Positions 8,678 to 17,846 of a stretch of 64,000 bases of DNA are shown piece by piece. Numbering within the stretch: position 1 is the first letter of the stretch; each line of letters begins with the position of its first letter. The DNA is from Uliginosibacterium sp. (GTDB taxonomy: Bacteria; Pseudomonadota; Gammaproteobacteria; Burkholderiales; Rhodocyclaceae), in contig JADKDZ010000004.1 of the NCBI GenBank assembly GCA_016718265.1, positions 62,001 to 126,000 on the forward strand, read 5' to 3'. The notes under the pieces were generated by a model that saw only the letters and a program-made list of their open reading frames with translations, was not told the DNA's origin and did no database searches. The translations under genes and the position numbers were made by a program.

Positions 8678-8686
8678 CGCTCAATA

Positions 8687-9211
8687 ATGTTCGATCAACT
8701 TCAACGTTTCAGCCCAAAAATTGCCAGCGCAATGCTGGCGTTTGGAATGGCATGTTTAGTTGAAGGCTTGGTCACCATTGACTGGTCGTACCCATATTGT
8801 TCTGGCCCGGACAGTGGGCCCGCATGGTCAGTAGCCGGCATGCCCCTGCCTGACATGGTCTACAGCGGTGTTTCGTCGCTTGAGTACTTATTCATGCCGC
8901 ACGTCTATGCATTAAACCTGTTGTTGTTGGCTATCCCGCTCTATCTGGCCTGCCAGCGCTTTTTCAGTCACCGCCTGAAATTTCGCGCTGGAGCGCTCGG
9001 TGCTATCGCCGTGATTACAATTCTCTTGCCGGCCGTACTTCTATCTCTCAGCATTTATAGTCGCTTTCTCATCCCGGTTAGCACGATTGCGGACGGTGGT
9101 TTCATGAGATACGGAGAACTTCGGCCGGTATCATTTGGTCTCAAACCGGGTCGTTCGGGTGATTGCATACCGTCTCCTTTCTGGTTTCCACAAGGCTGGA
9201 ATCCAAGGTGA
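8687..9211 (+). CDS. membrane protein of unknown function (probable cassette gene)
   Basis: 174 residues from ATG 8687 (MFDQLQRFSPKIASAMLAFG). There are hydrophobic segments near residues 13-30, 78-93, 103-125 and around 128-135, with a probably external loop holding two cysteine- and proline-rich turns (YPYCSGPDSGP, GMPLPDMVYSG). No family is recognised. It starts nine bases after a GTTAGGC core, which suggests cassette origin. Confidence 0.6.
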   Translation: MFDQLQRFSPKIASAMLAFGMACLVEGLVTIDWSYPYCSGPDSGPAWSVAGMPLPDMVYSGVSSLEYLFMPHVYALNLLLLAIPLYLACQRFFSHRLKFRAGALGAIAVITILLPAVLLSLSIYSRFLIPVSTIADGGFMRYGELRPVSFGLKPGRSGDCIPSPFWFPQGWNPR

Positions 9212-9349
9212 TGTATAGGAGTCCAAAAGGCTCAAGAGCCAGGGGTCTCAGAATTCAGCATTCGCCGGTTTCCGTTTCGCTCAATCACGAGGCCCGGCGC
9301 GCGTCGCCGGGCGCCAGACATCAGAGAGACAAGCACAGGAGAACAGCCC

Positions 9350-9772
9350 ATGTCGAAAGCAATAACTCCACGCAAACCCATCGTGCTGCCGCCCGGGGCC
9401 GGGCGGGCGTATCCGATGGGGCGTATCCAGGCGGTGTTCAAGGCGGACGGGGCGGAGTCGGCCGAGCGGTATTCGATCTCCGAGTGGTGGCTGGAGCCCA
9501 GGACGACGGGGCCGGGCGCGCATGCCCATGCAGAAGACGATGTTTTCTACGTGCTGGCGGGCACCATGAGCTTCCTGATCGGGGATGAATGGGTGGATGC
9601 CGCAGCCGGGGCTTTTGTGCTTGTGCCAGCCGGCCTTACGCACGATTTCGAGAATCGGGGCGCGGTTCGCGCAGGGGTGCTGAACTTCTCGGCTCCCGGT
9701 GGGTTTGAGCCCAGCATGCCGGCGATCAGCGCGTGGTTTGCGGAGAACCCGCCGCGAGACACGATGCCCTAG
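9350..9772 (+). CDS. cupin-domain protein
   Basis: 140 residues with a clear AGGAG ribosome-binding site. Cupin motif 1 appears as PGAHAHAEDDVFYVLAGTMS and motif 2 as GAFVLVPAGLTHDFEN, giving the usual His-His-Glu-His metal ligands. The fold and metal site are predicted well, but the substrate is not. It marks the return to ordinary high-GC sequence after the cassette patch. Confidence 0.8.
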   Translation: MSKAITPRKPIVLPPGAGRAYPMGRIQAVFKADGAESAERYSISEWWLEPRTTGPGAHAHAEDDVFYVLAGTMSFLIGDEWVDAAAGAFVLVPAGLTHDFENRGAVRAGVLNFSAPGGFEPSMPAISAWFAENPPRDTMP

Positions 9773-9896
9773 CTTTCCCGCCGAAGGGCTGTCTCCACGT
9801 GCTTGTCGTCACGTGTGGCGGTTCTGCTCGGGGGCCTGCCTTTCTTCGCAATGGACCTGTCCCTGCCATCTTGGGGATCTTGGGGAGCCAGAAAAC

Positions 9897-10355
9897 ATGA
9901 AATCACTGCTTGTCGTATTTTGCATCTTGAGCGCGCTCGGTTGCACCAGCGCGCCCGTAAAGCGGGTATCACTCGGCAATGAGGTTTTTGGTGTGGCTGA
10001 GCGACGGTGCGGGGGGAGCGACACGCAAAAGGCATTTTGCGAAAGCATCCAGTTGGTCGAGCTGGTTCCGGGCGTGTTTTATAAAGTGAAGCCTTCTGAA
10101 ACGGCGTTCGTCGTTTGGCATGGCCCTCGAAAAGACCTGTCTTACAGTGCGCACAATCTGGGGCAGGTCAGCCTGGGTAAGCCTTCAAGCATCACGATTG
10201 TTCAAGATCCGGGTTACGTAGAAGAATTCGCCATCGACGCACAAGGCGCCATGTCATACAGCTTTGGCAGCCCGGATACGCCATCAAGCCTGATCCTCAA
10301 GAAACTGGAAGCATCTGATCTCGAAGCGTTTGCCAGGGAGTATCCAGAGGACTGA
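9897..10355 (+). CDS. small predicted lipoprotein of unknown function
   Basis: 152 residues. The start at ATG 9897 gives a signal peptide ending in the lipobox SALGC, so the mature protein should be lipidated at Cys16. A GGGAG ribosome-binding site precedes it. Two further cysteines (in ERRCGGS and AFCES) could form a disulfide in the periplasm. No domain is recognised. Confidence 0.7.
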   Translation: MKSLLVVFCILSALGCTSAPVKRVSLGNEVFGVAERRCGGSDTQKAFCESIQLVELVPGVFYKVKPSETAFVVWHGPRKDLSYSAHNLGQVSLGKPSSITIVQDPGYVEEFAIDAQGAMSYSFGSPDTPSSLILKKLEASDLEAFAREYPED

Positions 10356-10429
10356 AATGGATCTTGCTGTCAGGATTCAGGGCTCAGGCCTAGCAACGCA
10401 GCATTTGCGCGTCTCCAGGAGCATTACAG

Positions 10430-11050
10430 ATGATCACGGAAATTGAGGACTTCTTTTCAATTGGCTGCGGGCGGTGTGAGCGGTTCGCGACCGCGGACTG
10501 CTCGGTGCGGCAGTGGGCAGCCGGTTTGCGGGCACTTCGGGCGATCTGCGTCGACCTTGGGCTGGTGGAAACAGTCAAGTGGGGTCACCCTTGCTATATG
10601 CATCAGGATCGCAATGTGGCGATCCTGAGCGCGTTGCGTGGCGACTTCCGGCTTTGCTTCTTCAATGCTGCGCTGATGAAAGACGCGGAGGGCGTGCTGG
10701 TGAAGCAGGGGCCGAACACGCGACACCCGGATATGCTCTGCTTTACCGACAACGGGCAGGTGGCGGCAATGGAAACCGTCATCCGTGCCTACCTTGCCGA
10801 GGCCATGGCGTATGCCGCGGCGGGCATCAAGCCGCCAAAAGACACGGGCGAATTGGAACTGCCGGTTGAGCTGGCAGAGGCTTTGAGCGCCGATCCAGAG
10901 TTCTCGCAAGCCTTCGACCGCCTGACGCCCGGGCGCCAACGAAGTTATGTGATCAACTTGAACGCGGCGAAGAAGCCCGAGACCCGCGCGGCCCGTATTG
11001 TGGGCTTCCGGGATCGGGTTCTGGCGGGTAAGGGCGCGACGGAGCGCTGA
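10430..11050 (+). CDS. YdeI/OmpD-associated family protein with DUF1801 domain
   Basis: 206 residues. The N-terminal two thirds match the DUF1801/YdhG pattern (VKWGHPCYMHQDRNVAIL, LCFFNAALMKD, and GPNTRHPDMLCFTD). The C-terminal part, TPGRQRSYVINLNAAKKPET followed by RAARI, is the YdeI-type tail. The biochemical role of the family is unclear. It is a single gene with its own start. Confidence 0.8.
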   Translation: MITEIEDFFSIGCGRCERFATADCSVRQWAAGLRALRAICVDLGLVETVKWGHPCYMHQDRNVAILSALRGDFRLCFFNAALMKDAEGVLVKQGPNTRHPDMLCFTDNGQVAAMETVIRAYLAEAMAYAAAGIKPPKDTGELELPVELAEALSADPEFSQAFDRLTPGRQRSYVINLNAAKKPETRAARIVGFRDRVLAGKGATER

Positions 11051-11132
11051 GTTGGCGCGGGCCCGTGTTCGATCTGCCCGCCTTGTCAGGCGCTTGCTTC
11101 AGAACCCCTTCAATACGAGATATGCAATCCCC

Positions 11133-11513
11133 ATGAATACCAACATCGAGTTTCACGATTCCGAGGTTGCAGCCGTCGAGGCAGCGGAGGGTGCATTGAC
11201 GATCCGGTTCTCAGCGGTCTGGGCGCGCCGAGTGGATGCAGCGGGTGACACCGGCTACATGCCAGACGTGGTGCTCCGCCTGGATCAGCCGGCGTGGTCC
11301 GGCGATCTGGCCGCCTGTGTGGGCAGGCTGTCGGGCGGCGAACTCTGTGTGGGCGTGCAGCAAGGCGGGCGTGTGCCCTTGCCGTTTGAGGCGAAGGGGC
11401 CCGTGCGGATGCGGCTGGCGTTTTCAAACGGCGCGGTGTTGTCGGCCGAAGCCTCAGCGGTCCGGCTCGCGCAGACAGGCGAAGCGCGTTTTGTCGAGAG
11501 TTTGAACTGCTAG
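11133..11513 (+). CDS. uncharacterised protein
   Basis: 126 residues from ATG 11133 (MNTNIEFHDSEVAAVEAAEG). It appears to be an all-beta soluble protein with alternating hydrophobic residues and repeated short strands, and no signal peptide or membrane segment. The opening HDSEVAAVE pattern resembles small hypothetical proteins found singly in proteobacteria, but no family name can be given. Confidence 0.6.
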   Translation: MNTNIEFHDSEVAAVEAAEGALTIRFSAVWARRVDAAGDTGYMPDVVLRLDQPAWSGDLAACVGRLSGGELCVGVQQGGRVPLPFEAKGPVRMRLAFSNGAVLSAEASAVRLAQTGEARFVESLNC

Positions 11514-11673
11514 GCCATGCGCGCTGATCGGTTGGGGCTCACACGAAGAGCGCGGCAAGATTCAAGGCGGGCTACTGGCAGGGCGCGATTAACGCGGCGC
11601 AAAGCCGCGCCCCGCTTGCCTCTCCAGGCATCTGCCCGCAGAGGCTTGCTGCAAGCGGCTCTTCGAGGGGTGT

Positions 11674-12402
11674 TTACTTGATGACGGTGAGTACCGAACG
11701 GTGGGCGTTGCAGCGGATGCCCTGGGGCGTGGCGTGGGCCTGAACGTAGCGTGAGAAGGCGGCCATGTCGTCCGGGTGCTGGCCGAAGTCCGGGATGATC
11801 GGCGTGCTTTGAAGCAGGGCGAGGAGATCATCTTCGGTGGCGAAGAACTCGTCGATGTCATAGGTCATCAGCGAAATTTCTCGCGGCTGCAAGGGCTCAA
11901 AGGCGCTGCGGTAGCCTTCGGCAATCAGTTCGCTGGCGCCGTGGTTCTGGCCGCGACCAAAACAGTCTTTGAGCGCGGCCTTGTCGTGGATCTCGACCTG
12001 CTGGGTGATGAAGCGGCCGCCGGGGGCGAGCAGGGCGAACACGCTGGCGGGGTGAAACGGAGTGTGCCGGGCACTGATGAGCTCAAAGCCCGCGCCCGGG
12101 GCTGCCTTGAAGTTGTCGGCCACGCAGAGGGTGACTTTGTCGCCCAGTGGGGCGAGGGTGGCTTGTGCTTGCGCGATCATGGCCGGCGAGCGATCCAGCC
12201 CCGTGTAGTGCCGGCAGGGCGGAATCAGCGCGGCGAGCCCGGCCGCGCTGCCGCAGCCGAGATCCAGCCAGTTCGCCTCGTGTACATGCTCGGCGAGTAG
12301 CGCGTAGTAGTTGAAAGGCTCCGGTGCGAGTTCTGAGCGGATGTCCTCAAAGCGCCACCCGCGGGCGGCGCCGATCCACTGGTAAAACTCCTGCTCATTC
12401 AT
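11674..12402 (-). CDS. class I SAM-dependent methyltransferase
   Basis: 242 residues. The SAM-binding glycine motif is NWLDLGCGSAAGL (about residues 44-56), followed by an acidic residue after strand 2 in YTGLDRSPAMI and the motif IV region ELISARHTPFHPASV. Such enzymes transfer a methyl group from SAM; the acceptor is unknown. It lies 36 bases downstream of thrC on the same strand, so it is probably the last gene of the alaA-hom-thrC transcription unit. Confidence 0.8.
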   Translation of the reverse strand: MNEQEFYQWIGAARGWRFEDIRSELAPEPFNYYALLAEHVHEANWLDLGCGSAAGLAALIPPCRHYTGLDRSPAMIAQAQATLAPLGDKVTLCVADNFKAAPGAGFELISARHTPFHPASVFALLAPGGRFITQQVEIHDKAALKDCFGRGQNHGASELIAEGYRSAFEPLQPREISLMTYDIDEFFATEDDLLALLQSTPIIPDFGQHPDDMAAFSRYVQAHATPQGIRCNAHRSVLTVIK

Positions 12403-12438
12403 GGTCGGCTGCTGCCAGGGTGGCGCACCGGCCGGTGC

Positions 12439-13870
12439 TCACGCGGTGTGGCGGACGATGAAGTCCTTCACCGCCTGCACGTTCACTTCCATCACTTCAA
12501 CGCGCTGCGGCAGGGCTTCGATGTTCTGCATGCTCGCCGGGCGCCAGGGTTTTTCGCCGAGTGCTTCGACAATGGTTTCCTCAAACTTTGCGGGCAGCGC
12601 GGTTTCGAGCACGATGGTCGGGATGTCGGCATCATGGTGTTCGAGCGCCACTTTCAAACCGTCGGCCGTGTGGGTGTCGATCATCAGGCCGTAGTCCTTG
12701 TACACACGGCGGATCGTGGCCAGCCGGTCGGCATGATTGCTGCGGCCGGAGACGAAGCCGAACGCATCCATGCGCGCCCAGTAAGGCGTGGTCGAGAGAT
12801 CGAAGCTGCCACCGGAATCCACCGCGCGCCACAGCTCGGCGACGACCTTCGGATCGCGGCCAACGAGATCAAAGATGAAGCGCTCGAAGTTCGAGGCTTT
12901 CGAGATGTCCATAGACGGGCTGGAGGTCACCTTCACGTCGGCAGTCTTGCGCGGCGTGTAGGCGCCGGTGCGGAAGAACTCATCCAGCACGTCGTTTTCG
13001 TTGGTCGCCAGAATCAGCTTGCGGATGGGCAGGCCCATCGAACGGGCGATGTGGCCGGCGCAGATGTTGCCGAAGTTGCCCGAGGGCACGGCGAAATTCA
13101 CCTGCTGATCGTTGGCGGTGGTGGCTGCCAGATAGCCTTTGAAGTAGTAGATCACCTGGGCGGCGACGCGGCCCCAGTTGATTGAATTCACCGCGCCGAT
13201 CTTGTACTGCGCCTTGAAGTCCAGATCGTTGGAGACGGCTTTGACGATGTCCTGCGCGTCGTCGAACATGCCGCGCACGGCGAGGTTGAAGATATTGGCA
13301 TCCTGCAGCGAATACATCTGGGCGCGTTGGAAGGCGCTCATGTTCTCGCGCGGCGAGAGCATGAAGACGCGCACGCCCTTTTTGCCGCGCATGGCGTACT
13401 CGGCCGCCGAGCCGGTGTCGCCCGAGGTCGCGCCGAGGATGTTGATCTCCTCTCCGCGCTTGGCGAGCACGTACTCGAACAGGTTGCCGAGCAACTGCAT
13501 CGCCATGTCTTTAAAGGCGAGCGTCGGGCCGTTCGAGAGCTCTTGCAGGTAGAGATTCTTGTCGAGTTTTCGCAATGGCGTGATCTGGCTGGCATCCGAA
13601 TTCGGCCGGCCATTGCAATACACCGTGGCGGTGTAGGTCTTGGCGGTCAGCGCACGCAGGTCATCCGCCGGGATGTCGGTGGCGAACCTGGACAGGATCG
13701 TGAAGGCCAGCTCTGCGTAGCTCATCGACCGCATCGCGGTGAGTTCGGCATCCGAAATTAGCGGATAGTCCGCCGGCAGCGAGAGGCCGCCATCCTGCAT
13801 CAGACCGCCCAGAAGGATGTCGGAGAAGCCGAGTTGCGGGCTGTTGCCGCGGGTGGAGAGGTAGTTTCAT
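12439..13870 (-). CDS. thrC: threonine synthase, frame interrupted at codon 3
   Basis: Converts O-phosphohomoserine to threonine with PLP. The PLP lysine lies in GPTLAFKDMAMQLLG; SGDTGSAAEYA and PSGNFGNICAGH are typical of the long, proteobacterial-type enzyme. The natural start is ATG 13868-13870, but the gene reads ATGAAACTAC where ATGAAATAC (MKYLSTRGNSPQLGF) is expected: one extra C near 13864 throws the first 22 codons out of frame. The remaining open frame starts at an internal ATG (13800) and would lack a conserved N-terminal segment. With hom upstream the pathway to threonine is complete here, so a sequencing error is likely. Confidence 0.88.
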
Positions 13871-14042
13871 TCGGAGAGTCTCATACTGGCGTGTCATTGT
13901 GGTTCAGATGGCGTTGCGTCCCGTGGTTAAACCTAACCCCCATCTTTCCCAAGGGTCGTTTTGGCCAGCCTGTCGGTAGACTTCAGTCTTGGTTGCATTG
14001 CTTCTCAGCATCACCGCGGTAACAGCCTGATACTGACGTAAA

Positions 14043-14062
14043 GCAGGCCTCAGAGGGCCTGC
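14043..14062 (-). terminator. hairpin between hom and thrC
   Basis: Perfect seven-base stem GCAGGCC / GGCCTGC with a six-base loop, followed on the minus strand by TTTACG. It is weak as a terminator because the T run is short, but well placed in the 270-base gap between hom and thrC. Confidence 0.35.
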
Positions 14063-14103
14063 CCCGTTATTCCCGCGTCGGGGATTGCCACACGTTGATC
14101 CGT

Positions 14104-14128
14104 TAAGCCTCGATAAGAGCGAGGCTTA
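14104..14128 (-). repeat. stem-loop just after hom
   Basis: Perfect nine-base inverted repeat TAAGCCTCG / CGAGGCTTA with a seven-base loop, 13 bases after the hom stop codon. No T run follows, so it may protect the 3' end or pause transcription rather than terminate it. Confidence 0.35.
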
Positions 14129-14140
14129 CGCGTGAGTGAA

Positions 14141-15451
14141 TCAGTTCAATTCTTCAAGCCGAATCCGCGTCACTTTGGCGACCACGGTCTTCAGGTCTTC
14201 AACGGCAGCGATGGCGGCGTTGACGTTGCCTTCGATGGCGCGGTGGGTGAGCAGGATGATGTCGGTCTGTGATTCGCCGTCACCCGGCTCGCGCTGGAGC
14301 ATGGCGTCGATCGAGATGCCGTGGCCAGCAAGGATGCGGGTGATGTCGGCGAGCACGCCGGGCTTGTCTTCCACGCGCATGCGCAGGTAATAAGCCGTTT
14401 CGACTTCTTCGATCGGCAGGATCGGCAGATCGACAAGCTGGTCGGCCTGGAAGGCGAGGTGCGGCACGCGGTGCAGCGGGTCGGCGGTGGCCAGACGGGT
14501 GATGTCGACGAGGTCGGCAATCACGGCAGAGGCGGTGGGCTCGGCGCCGGCGCCTTTGCCGTAGTAGAGGGTGGCGCCCACGGCGTCAGCCTGCACCACG
14601 ACGGCGTTCATCGCGCCCTCGACATTGGCGATCAGGCGTTTGGCCGGGATCAGGGTCGGGTGCACGCGCAGTTCGATGCCGTTCTCGCGCCGGCGGGCGA
14701 TGCCCAGCAGCTTGATGCGGTAGCCGAGCTGCTCGGCGTACTTGATGTCGGTGGCTTCAAGTTTGGTGATGCCTTCTACATAGGCCTTGTTGAACTGCAC
14801 CGGGATGCCGAAGGCCAGCGCGCTCATCAGCGTGGCCTTGTGCGCGGCGTCGATGCCTTCGATGTCGAAGGTCGGGTCGGCTTCGGCGTAGCCCAGTTTC
14901 TGCGCTTCTTTCAGCACGGTGGCGAAGGGCAAGCCCTTGTCGCGCATCTCGGAGAGGATGAAATTCGTGGTGCCGTTGATGATGCCGGCGATCCATTCGA
15001 TACGGTTGGCGGTGAGGCCTTCGCGCAGTGCCTTGATGATGGGGATTCCGCCGGCTACTGCAGCTTCAAAGGCGACAACAACGCCTTTCTTTTGCGCAGC
15101 AGCGAAAATCTCATTGCCATGCACGGCCAGCAGGGCCTTGTTGGCGGTGACGACGTGCTTGCCATTGGCAATGGCTTCGAGCACCAGATCCTTGGCGATG
15201 CCGTAGCCACCGATCAGCTCGATGACGATATCGATCTCGGGGTCGCGCACGACGGCGAAGGCGTCATCGGTGACGCGGGCCGCATCGCCAACCACGGCTT
15301 TGGCACGCGCGGTATCGCGGTCGGCCACGGTGGTGATGCGGATGGGGCGACCGGCGCGACGGGTGATTTCTTCCTGGTTGCGGTTAAGAACGGTCCAGGT
15401 GCCACCACCTACGGTGCCGATGCCGAGCAGGCCAACATTGATCGGTTTCAT
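14141..15451 (-). CDS. hom: homoserine dehydrogenase
   Basis: 436 residues, the usual length for the stand-alone enzyme with a C-terminal ACT domain. The NAD(P) site is GLLGIGTVGGGTW at the N-terminus; TANKALLAVHG and GIINGTTNFIL are conserved around the active site, and the ACT domain (about residues 350-430, RVEDKPGVLADITRIL) suggests threonine feedback. It reduces aspartate semialdehyde to homoserine. Its ATG overlaps the stop of the GNAT gene upstream (ATGA), so the two are translationally coupled. Confidence 0.95.
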   Translation of the reverse strand: MKPINVGLLGIGTVGGGTWTVLNRNQEEITRRAGRPIRITTVADRDTARAKAVVGDAARVTDDAFAVVRDPEIDIVIELIGGYGIAKDLVLEAIANGKHVVTANKALLAVHGNEIFAAAQKKGVVVAFEAAVAGGIPIIKALREGLTANRIEWIAGIINGTTNFILSEMRDKGLPFATVLKEAQKLGYAEADPTFDIEGIDAAHKATLMSALAFGIPVQFNKAYVEGITKLEATDIKYAEQLGYRIKLLGIARRRENGIELRVHPTLIPAKRLIANVEGAMNAVVVQADAVGATLYYGKGAGAEPTASAVIADLVDITRLATADPLHRVPHLAFQADQLVDLPILPIEEVETAYYLRMRVEDKPGVLADITRILAGHGISIDAMLQREPGDGESQTDIILLTHRAIEGNVNAAIAAVEDLKTVVAKVTRIRLEELN

Positions 15452-15915
15452 ACGAGCTGTTTCTTGAAGTTGAACGCGGTAATCACAAAGCCTTCCCGAA
15501 AATAGAAGCGATGCGCCCGGGTGCGCTGGGTGCCGGAGTCCAGCACCAGCGATTGCGCGCCCGCTTTCTTCGCTTCGTCTTCCAGAAAGGCCATCATGGC
15601 TTCGCCCACGCCGATACTGCGGTGGGCTTCGTCGGTGACCAGGTCATCGACGTAGAACTTGCTGCCTTCAAAGGTGTTCTCGAAAACGCGCCACACGGCG
15701 AGGCCGAAAACCTGATTGCCGTCGGTGACGAGTGCCATCCGCCCGCCGCCGGCGAACACCTTGAGCATCTTGCGGGCGTAATCATACGGTAGTTGCGGCC
15801 GAAGCTGGCGGTGAACGCCTTCGGCCAGCGCCAGCCAGTCAGGCGCCAACAGCACGCCCGCCTCGTCGCAAATCCGCACCACCATGAGCGAGTCGGGCGT
15901 GTTCATGGCGCTCAT
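15448..15915 (-). CDS. GNAT-family N-acetyltransferase
   Basis: 155 residues from ATG 15915, which overlaps the alaA stop codon (ATGA); an ATG at 15906 is the alternative. The acetyl-CoA binding region reads DDLVTDEAHRSIGVGEAMMA, with the Ser-Ile-Gly-Val-Gly form of the Q/R-x-x-G-x-G/A loop, and LDSGTQRTRAHRFYFREGFV forms the C-terminal GNAT motif. It acetylates an unknown amine. Its position inside an amino-acid biosynthesis unit (alaA, hom, thrC) may reflect only co-expression. Confidence 0.85.
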   Translation of the reverse strand: MSAMNTPDSLMVVRICDEAGVLLAPDWLALAEGVHRQLRPQLPYDYARKMLKVFAGGGRMALVTDGNQVFGLAVWRVFENTFEGSKFYVDDLVTDEAHRSIGVGEAMMAFLEDEAKKAGAQSLVLDSGTQRTRAHRFYFREGFVITAFNFKKQLV

Positions 15916-17204
15916 CGGCCGTGACGTTTGCGGTAGTGGTCGAGGAAGCGGGCGATCCGCTCCATCACCGCCGTGAGGTCGTCGGAGTTGGGCAGGAAGA
16001 CGACACGCACACGATCCGGGGTGGCCCAGTTGAATCCGGTGCCCTGGACCAGCAGCACGCGTTCGGCTTCCAGCAGCTCCAGCACGAACTGTTGATCGTC
16101 GACGATCGGGTACATCTTCGGGTCGAAGCGCGGGAACATGTACAGCGCGCCCTTGGGCTTGACGACACTGACGCCGGGCATGGCGCTCAGCGCATCGAAG
16201 GCGATGTCGCGCTGGCGGGAGAGCCGGCCACCCGGTTTGACCAGATCGTTGATCGACTGGTAGCCCCCGAGCGCAGTCTGGATGCCGTACTGGGCCGGCA
16301 CGTTGGCGCACAGGCGCATGGTGGCGAGAATGTTGAGGCCTTCGATGTAGTCGGCCGCATCGCGCTTGTTGCCCGACACGACCATCCAGCCTGCCCGATA
16401 GCCGCAGGCGCGGTAGTTCTTCGACAGACCGTTGAAGGTGAGGAACAGCACGTCTTCGGCCAGCGAGGCCATGGAGGTGTGGGTGTGGCCGTCGTAGAGC
16501 ACCTTGTCGTAGATCTCGTCGGAGCACACGACCAGGTTGTGCTGGCGCGCAAGCTCGATGATGTCGAGCAAGACCTCATTCGGGTACAGCGCACCGGTCG
16601 GATTGTTCGGATTGATGACCACGATGGCCTTGGTCCGTGGCGTGATCTTGGCCTTGATGTCGTCAATGGCGGGCAGCCAGCCGTTGTCCGGGTCGCACAG
16701 GTAATGGCGGGCACGGCCGCCCGAGAGATTGACCGCGGCAGTCCACAGCGGGTAGTCGGGCGCCGGGACGAGGACCTCGTCGTCGTTGTTGAGCAAGCCC
16801 TGCATGGCCATCACGATGAGTTCGGAGGCGCCGTTGCCAATGTAAATGTCATCGACGGTGACATCGGCGATCTTCTTCTCCTGCGTGTAATGCATGATCG
16901 CCTTGCGGGCGGGGAAGATGCCTTTCGAGTCGACGTAACCCGCGGCATTGCCCATGTTGCGGATCATGTCTTGCGTGATCTCGTCCGGCGCCTCGAAGCC
17001 GAAGGCGGCCGGGTTGCCGGTGTTCAGCTTGATGATGCGGTGGCCTTCTTCTTCCATCTGGCGCGCACGTTCGAGCACCGGGCCACGGATTTCGTAGCAC
17101 ACATTGGCCAGCTTCGCGGACTTTGCAATCGCTCGCGCCGCGGCTGCGGGAGCCGTTGTGTGAGGATCGGTGGTCGCGACGTGCAAAGCTTGGCCTTGTT
17201 TCAT
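15912..17204 (-). CDS. alaA: glutamate-pyruvate aminotransferase, AlaA type
   Basis: 430 residues from ATG 17204 with a GGAG ribosome-binding site; a longer frame to 17279 is not supported. Conserved AlaA sequence includes CYEIRGPVLERA, LNTGNPAAFGF, YIGNGASELIVMAMQ, INPNNPTGA, SDEIYDK and the PLP lysine in FNGLSKNYR. It makes alanine from pyruvate and glutamate. It heads a minus-strand unit alaA-GNAT-hom with two ATGA overlaps. Confidence 0.9.
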   Translation of the reverse strand: MKQGQALHVATTDPHTTAPAAAARAIAKSAKLANVCYEIRGPVLERARQMEEEGHRIIKLNTGNPAAFGFEAPDEITQDMIRNMGNAAGYVDSKGIFPARKAIMHYTQEKKIADVTVDDIYIGNGASELIVMAMQGLLNNDDEVLVPAPDYPLWTAAVNLSGGRARHYLCDPDNGWLPAIDDIKAKITPRTKAIVVINPNNPTGALYPNEVLLDIIELARQHNLVVCSDEIYDKVLYDGHTHTSMASLAEDVLFLTFNGLSKNYRACGYRAGWMVVSGNKRDAADYIEGLNILATMRLCANVPAQYGIQTALGGYQSINDLVKPGGRLSRQRDIAFDALSAMPGVSVVKPKGALYMFPRFDPKMYPIVDDQQFVLELLEAERVLLVQGTGFNWATPDRVRVVFLPNSDDLTAVMERIARFLDHYRKRHGR

Positions 17205-17350
17205 GATGGTGCTCCAGTGTCCGCCCCGGGATGGGACGTTTAATGCAGAAACGACATATGATAGCGAGACCTTCCCCATAACAGAAATGACACCCGCTGC
17301 CGGACTGTACCGGTGCTCGCCGCAGTACAGTTGCCGGGTGCCTGGATGCG

Positions 17351-17731
17351 ATGAAACTACAACAGAATCCGCACGCCCCGATCAACCTGATCACCGCCTA
17401 CAGTGCCGAATCCTTCTCGATCAATGGTGTCGCCTACCCCTGTCATCTGGCCGTGGCGCCCGCTGCGCTGGCGGAAGCCTGGATTGACGGCGAATTCGAG
17501 TCGCTGCAGGCGGAGCACCTGGCGGCGCTGCTGGCACATAAACCTTCGGTGTTGCTGCTGGGGACAGGCAGCCGTCAGCGCTTTCCGGCGCCCGCGGTGC
17601 TGCGACCGCTGATTGATGCTGGTGTCGGTTGCGAGGTGATGGATACCGGCGCGGCCTGCCGCACTTACAACATTCTGGCAAGTGAAGGTCGCCTGGTTGT
17701 TGCGGCTTTGCTATTGCCGCGAGGCCGCTGA
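17351..17731 (+). CDS. Mth938-like domain protein (DUF498)
   Basis: 126 residues. The pattern SVLLLGTGSRQRFPAPAVLR, then GVGCEVMDTGAACRTYNILA is that of the DUF498/Mth938 family, small alpha/beta proteins related to mitochondrial NDUFAF3. The bacterial role is unproven. It is divergent from alaA with about 146 bases between the two starts, leaving room for two promoters. Confidence 0.8.
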   Translation: MKLQQNPHAPINLITAYSAESFSINGVAYPCHLAVAPAALAEAWIDGEFESLQAEHLAALLAHKPSVLLLGTGSRQRFPAPAVLRPLIDAGVGCEVMDTGAACRTYNILASEGRLVVAALLLPRGR

Positions 17732-17846
17732 GCGAATCGCAGGCCGGCCTGCTTGCGGGCTGTGGATCAAGCCGATACGCTGGCTGTGTGGCAGGTACGG
17801 GCAGGGTGTGCCCGGCACGGCCCGACACAAAAACAAGGATCCCATC

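Noticed and set aside
7902..8684. 260-codon minus-strand open frame in the accessory patch
   Set aside because: Rich in Ser, Arg, Pro and Lys, overlaps the better membrane-protein gene at 8272, and has no motif.
14321..17243. Long plus-strand open frames opposite hom and alaA (394 and 440 codons)
   Set aside because: Shadows of conserved genes; no ribosome-binding sites and no recognisable protein.
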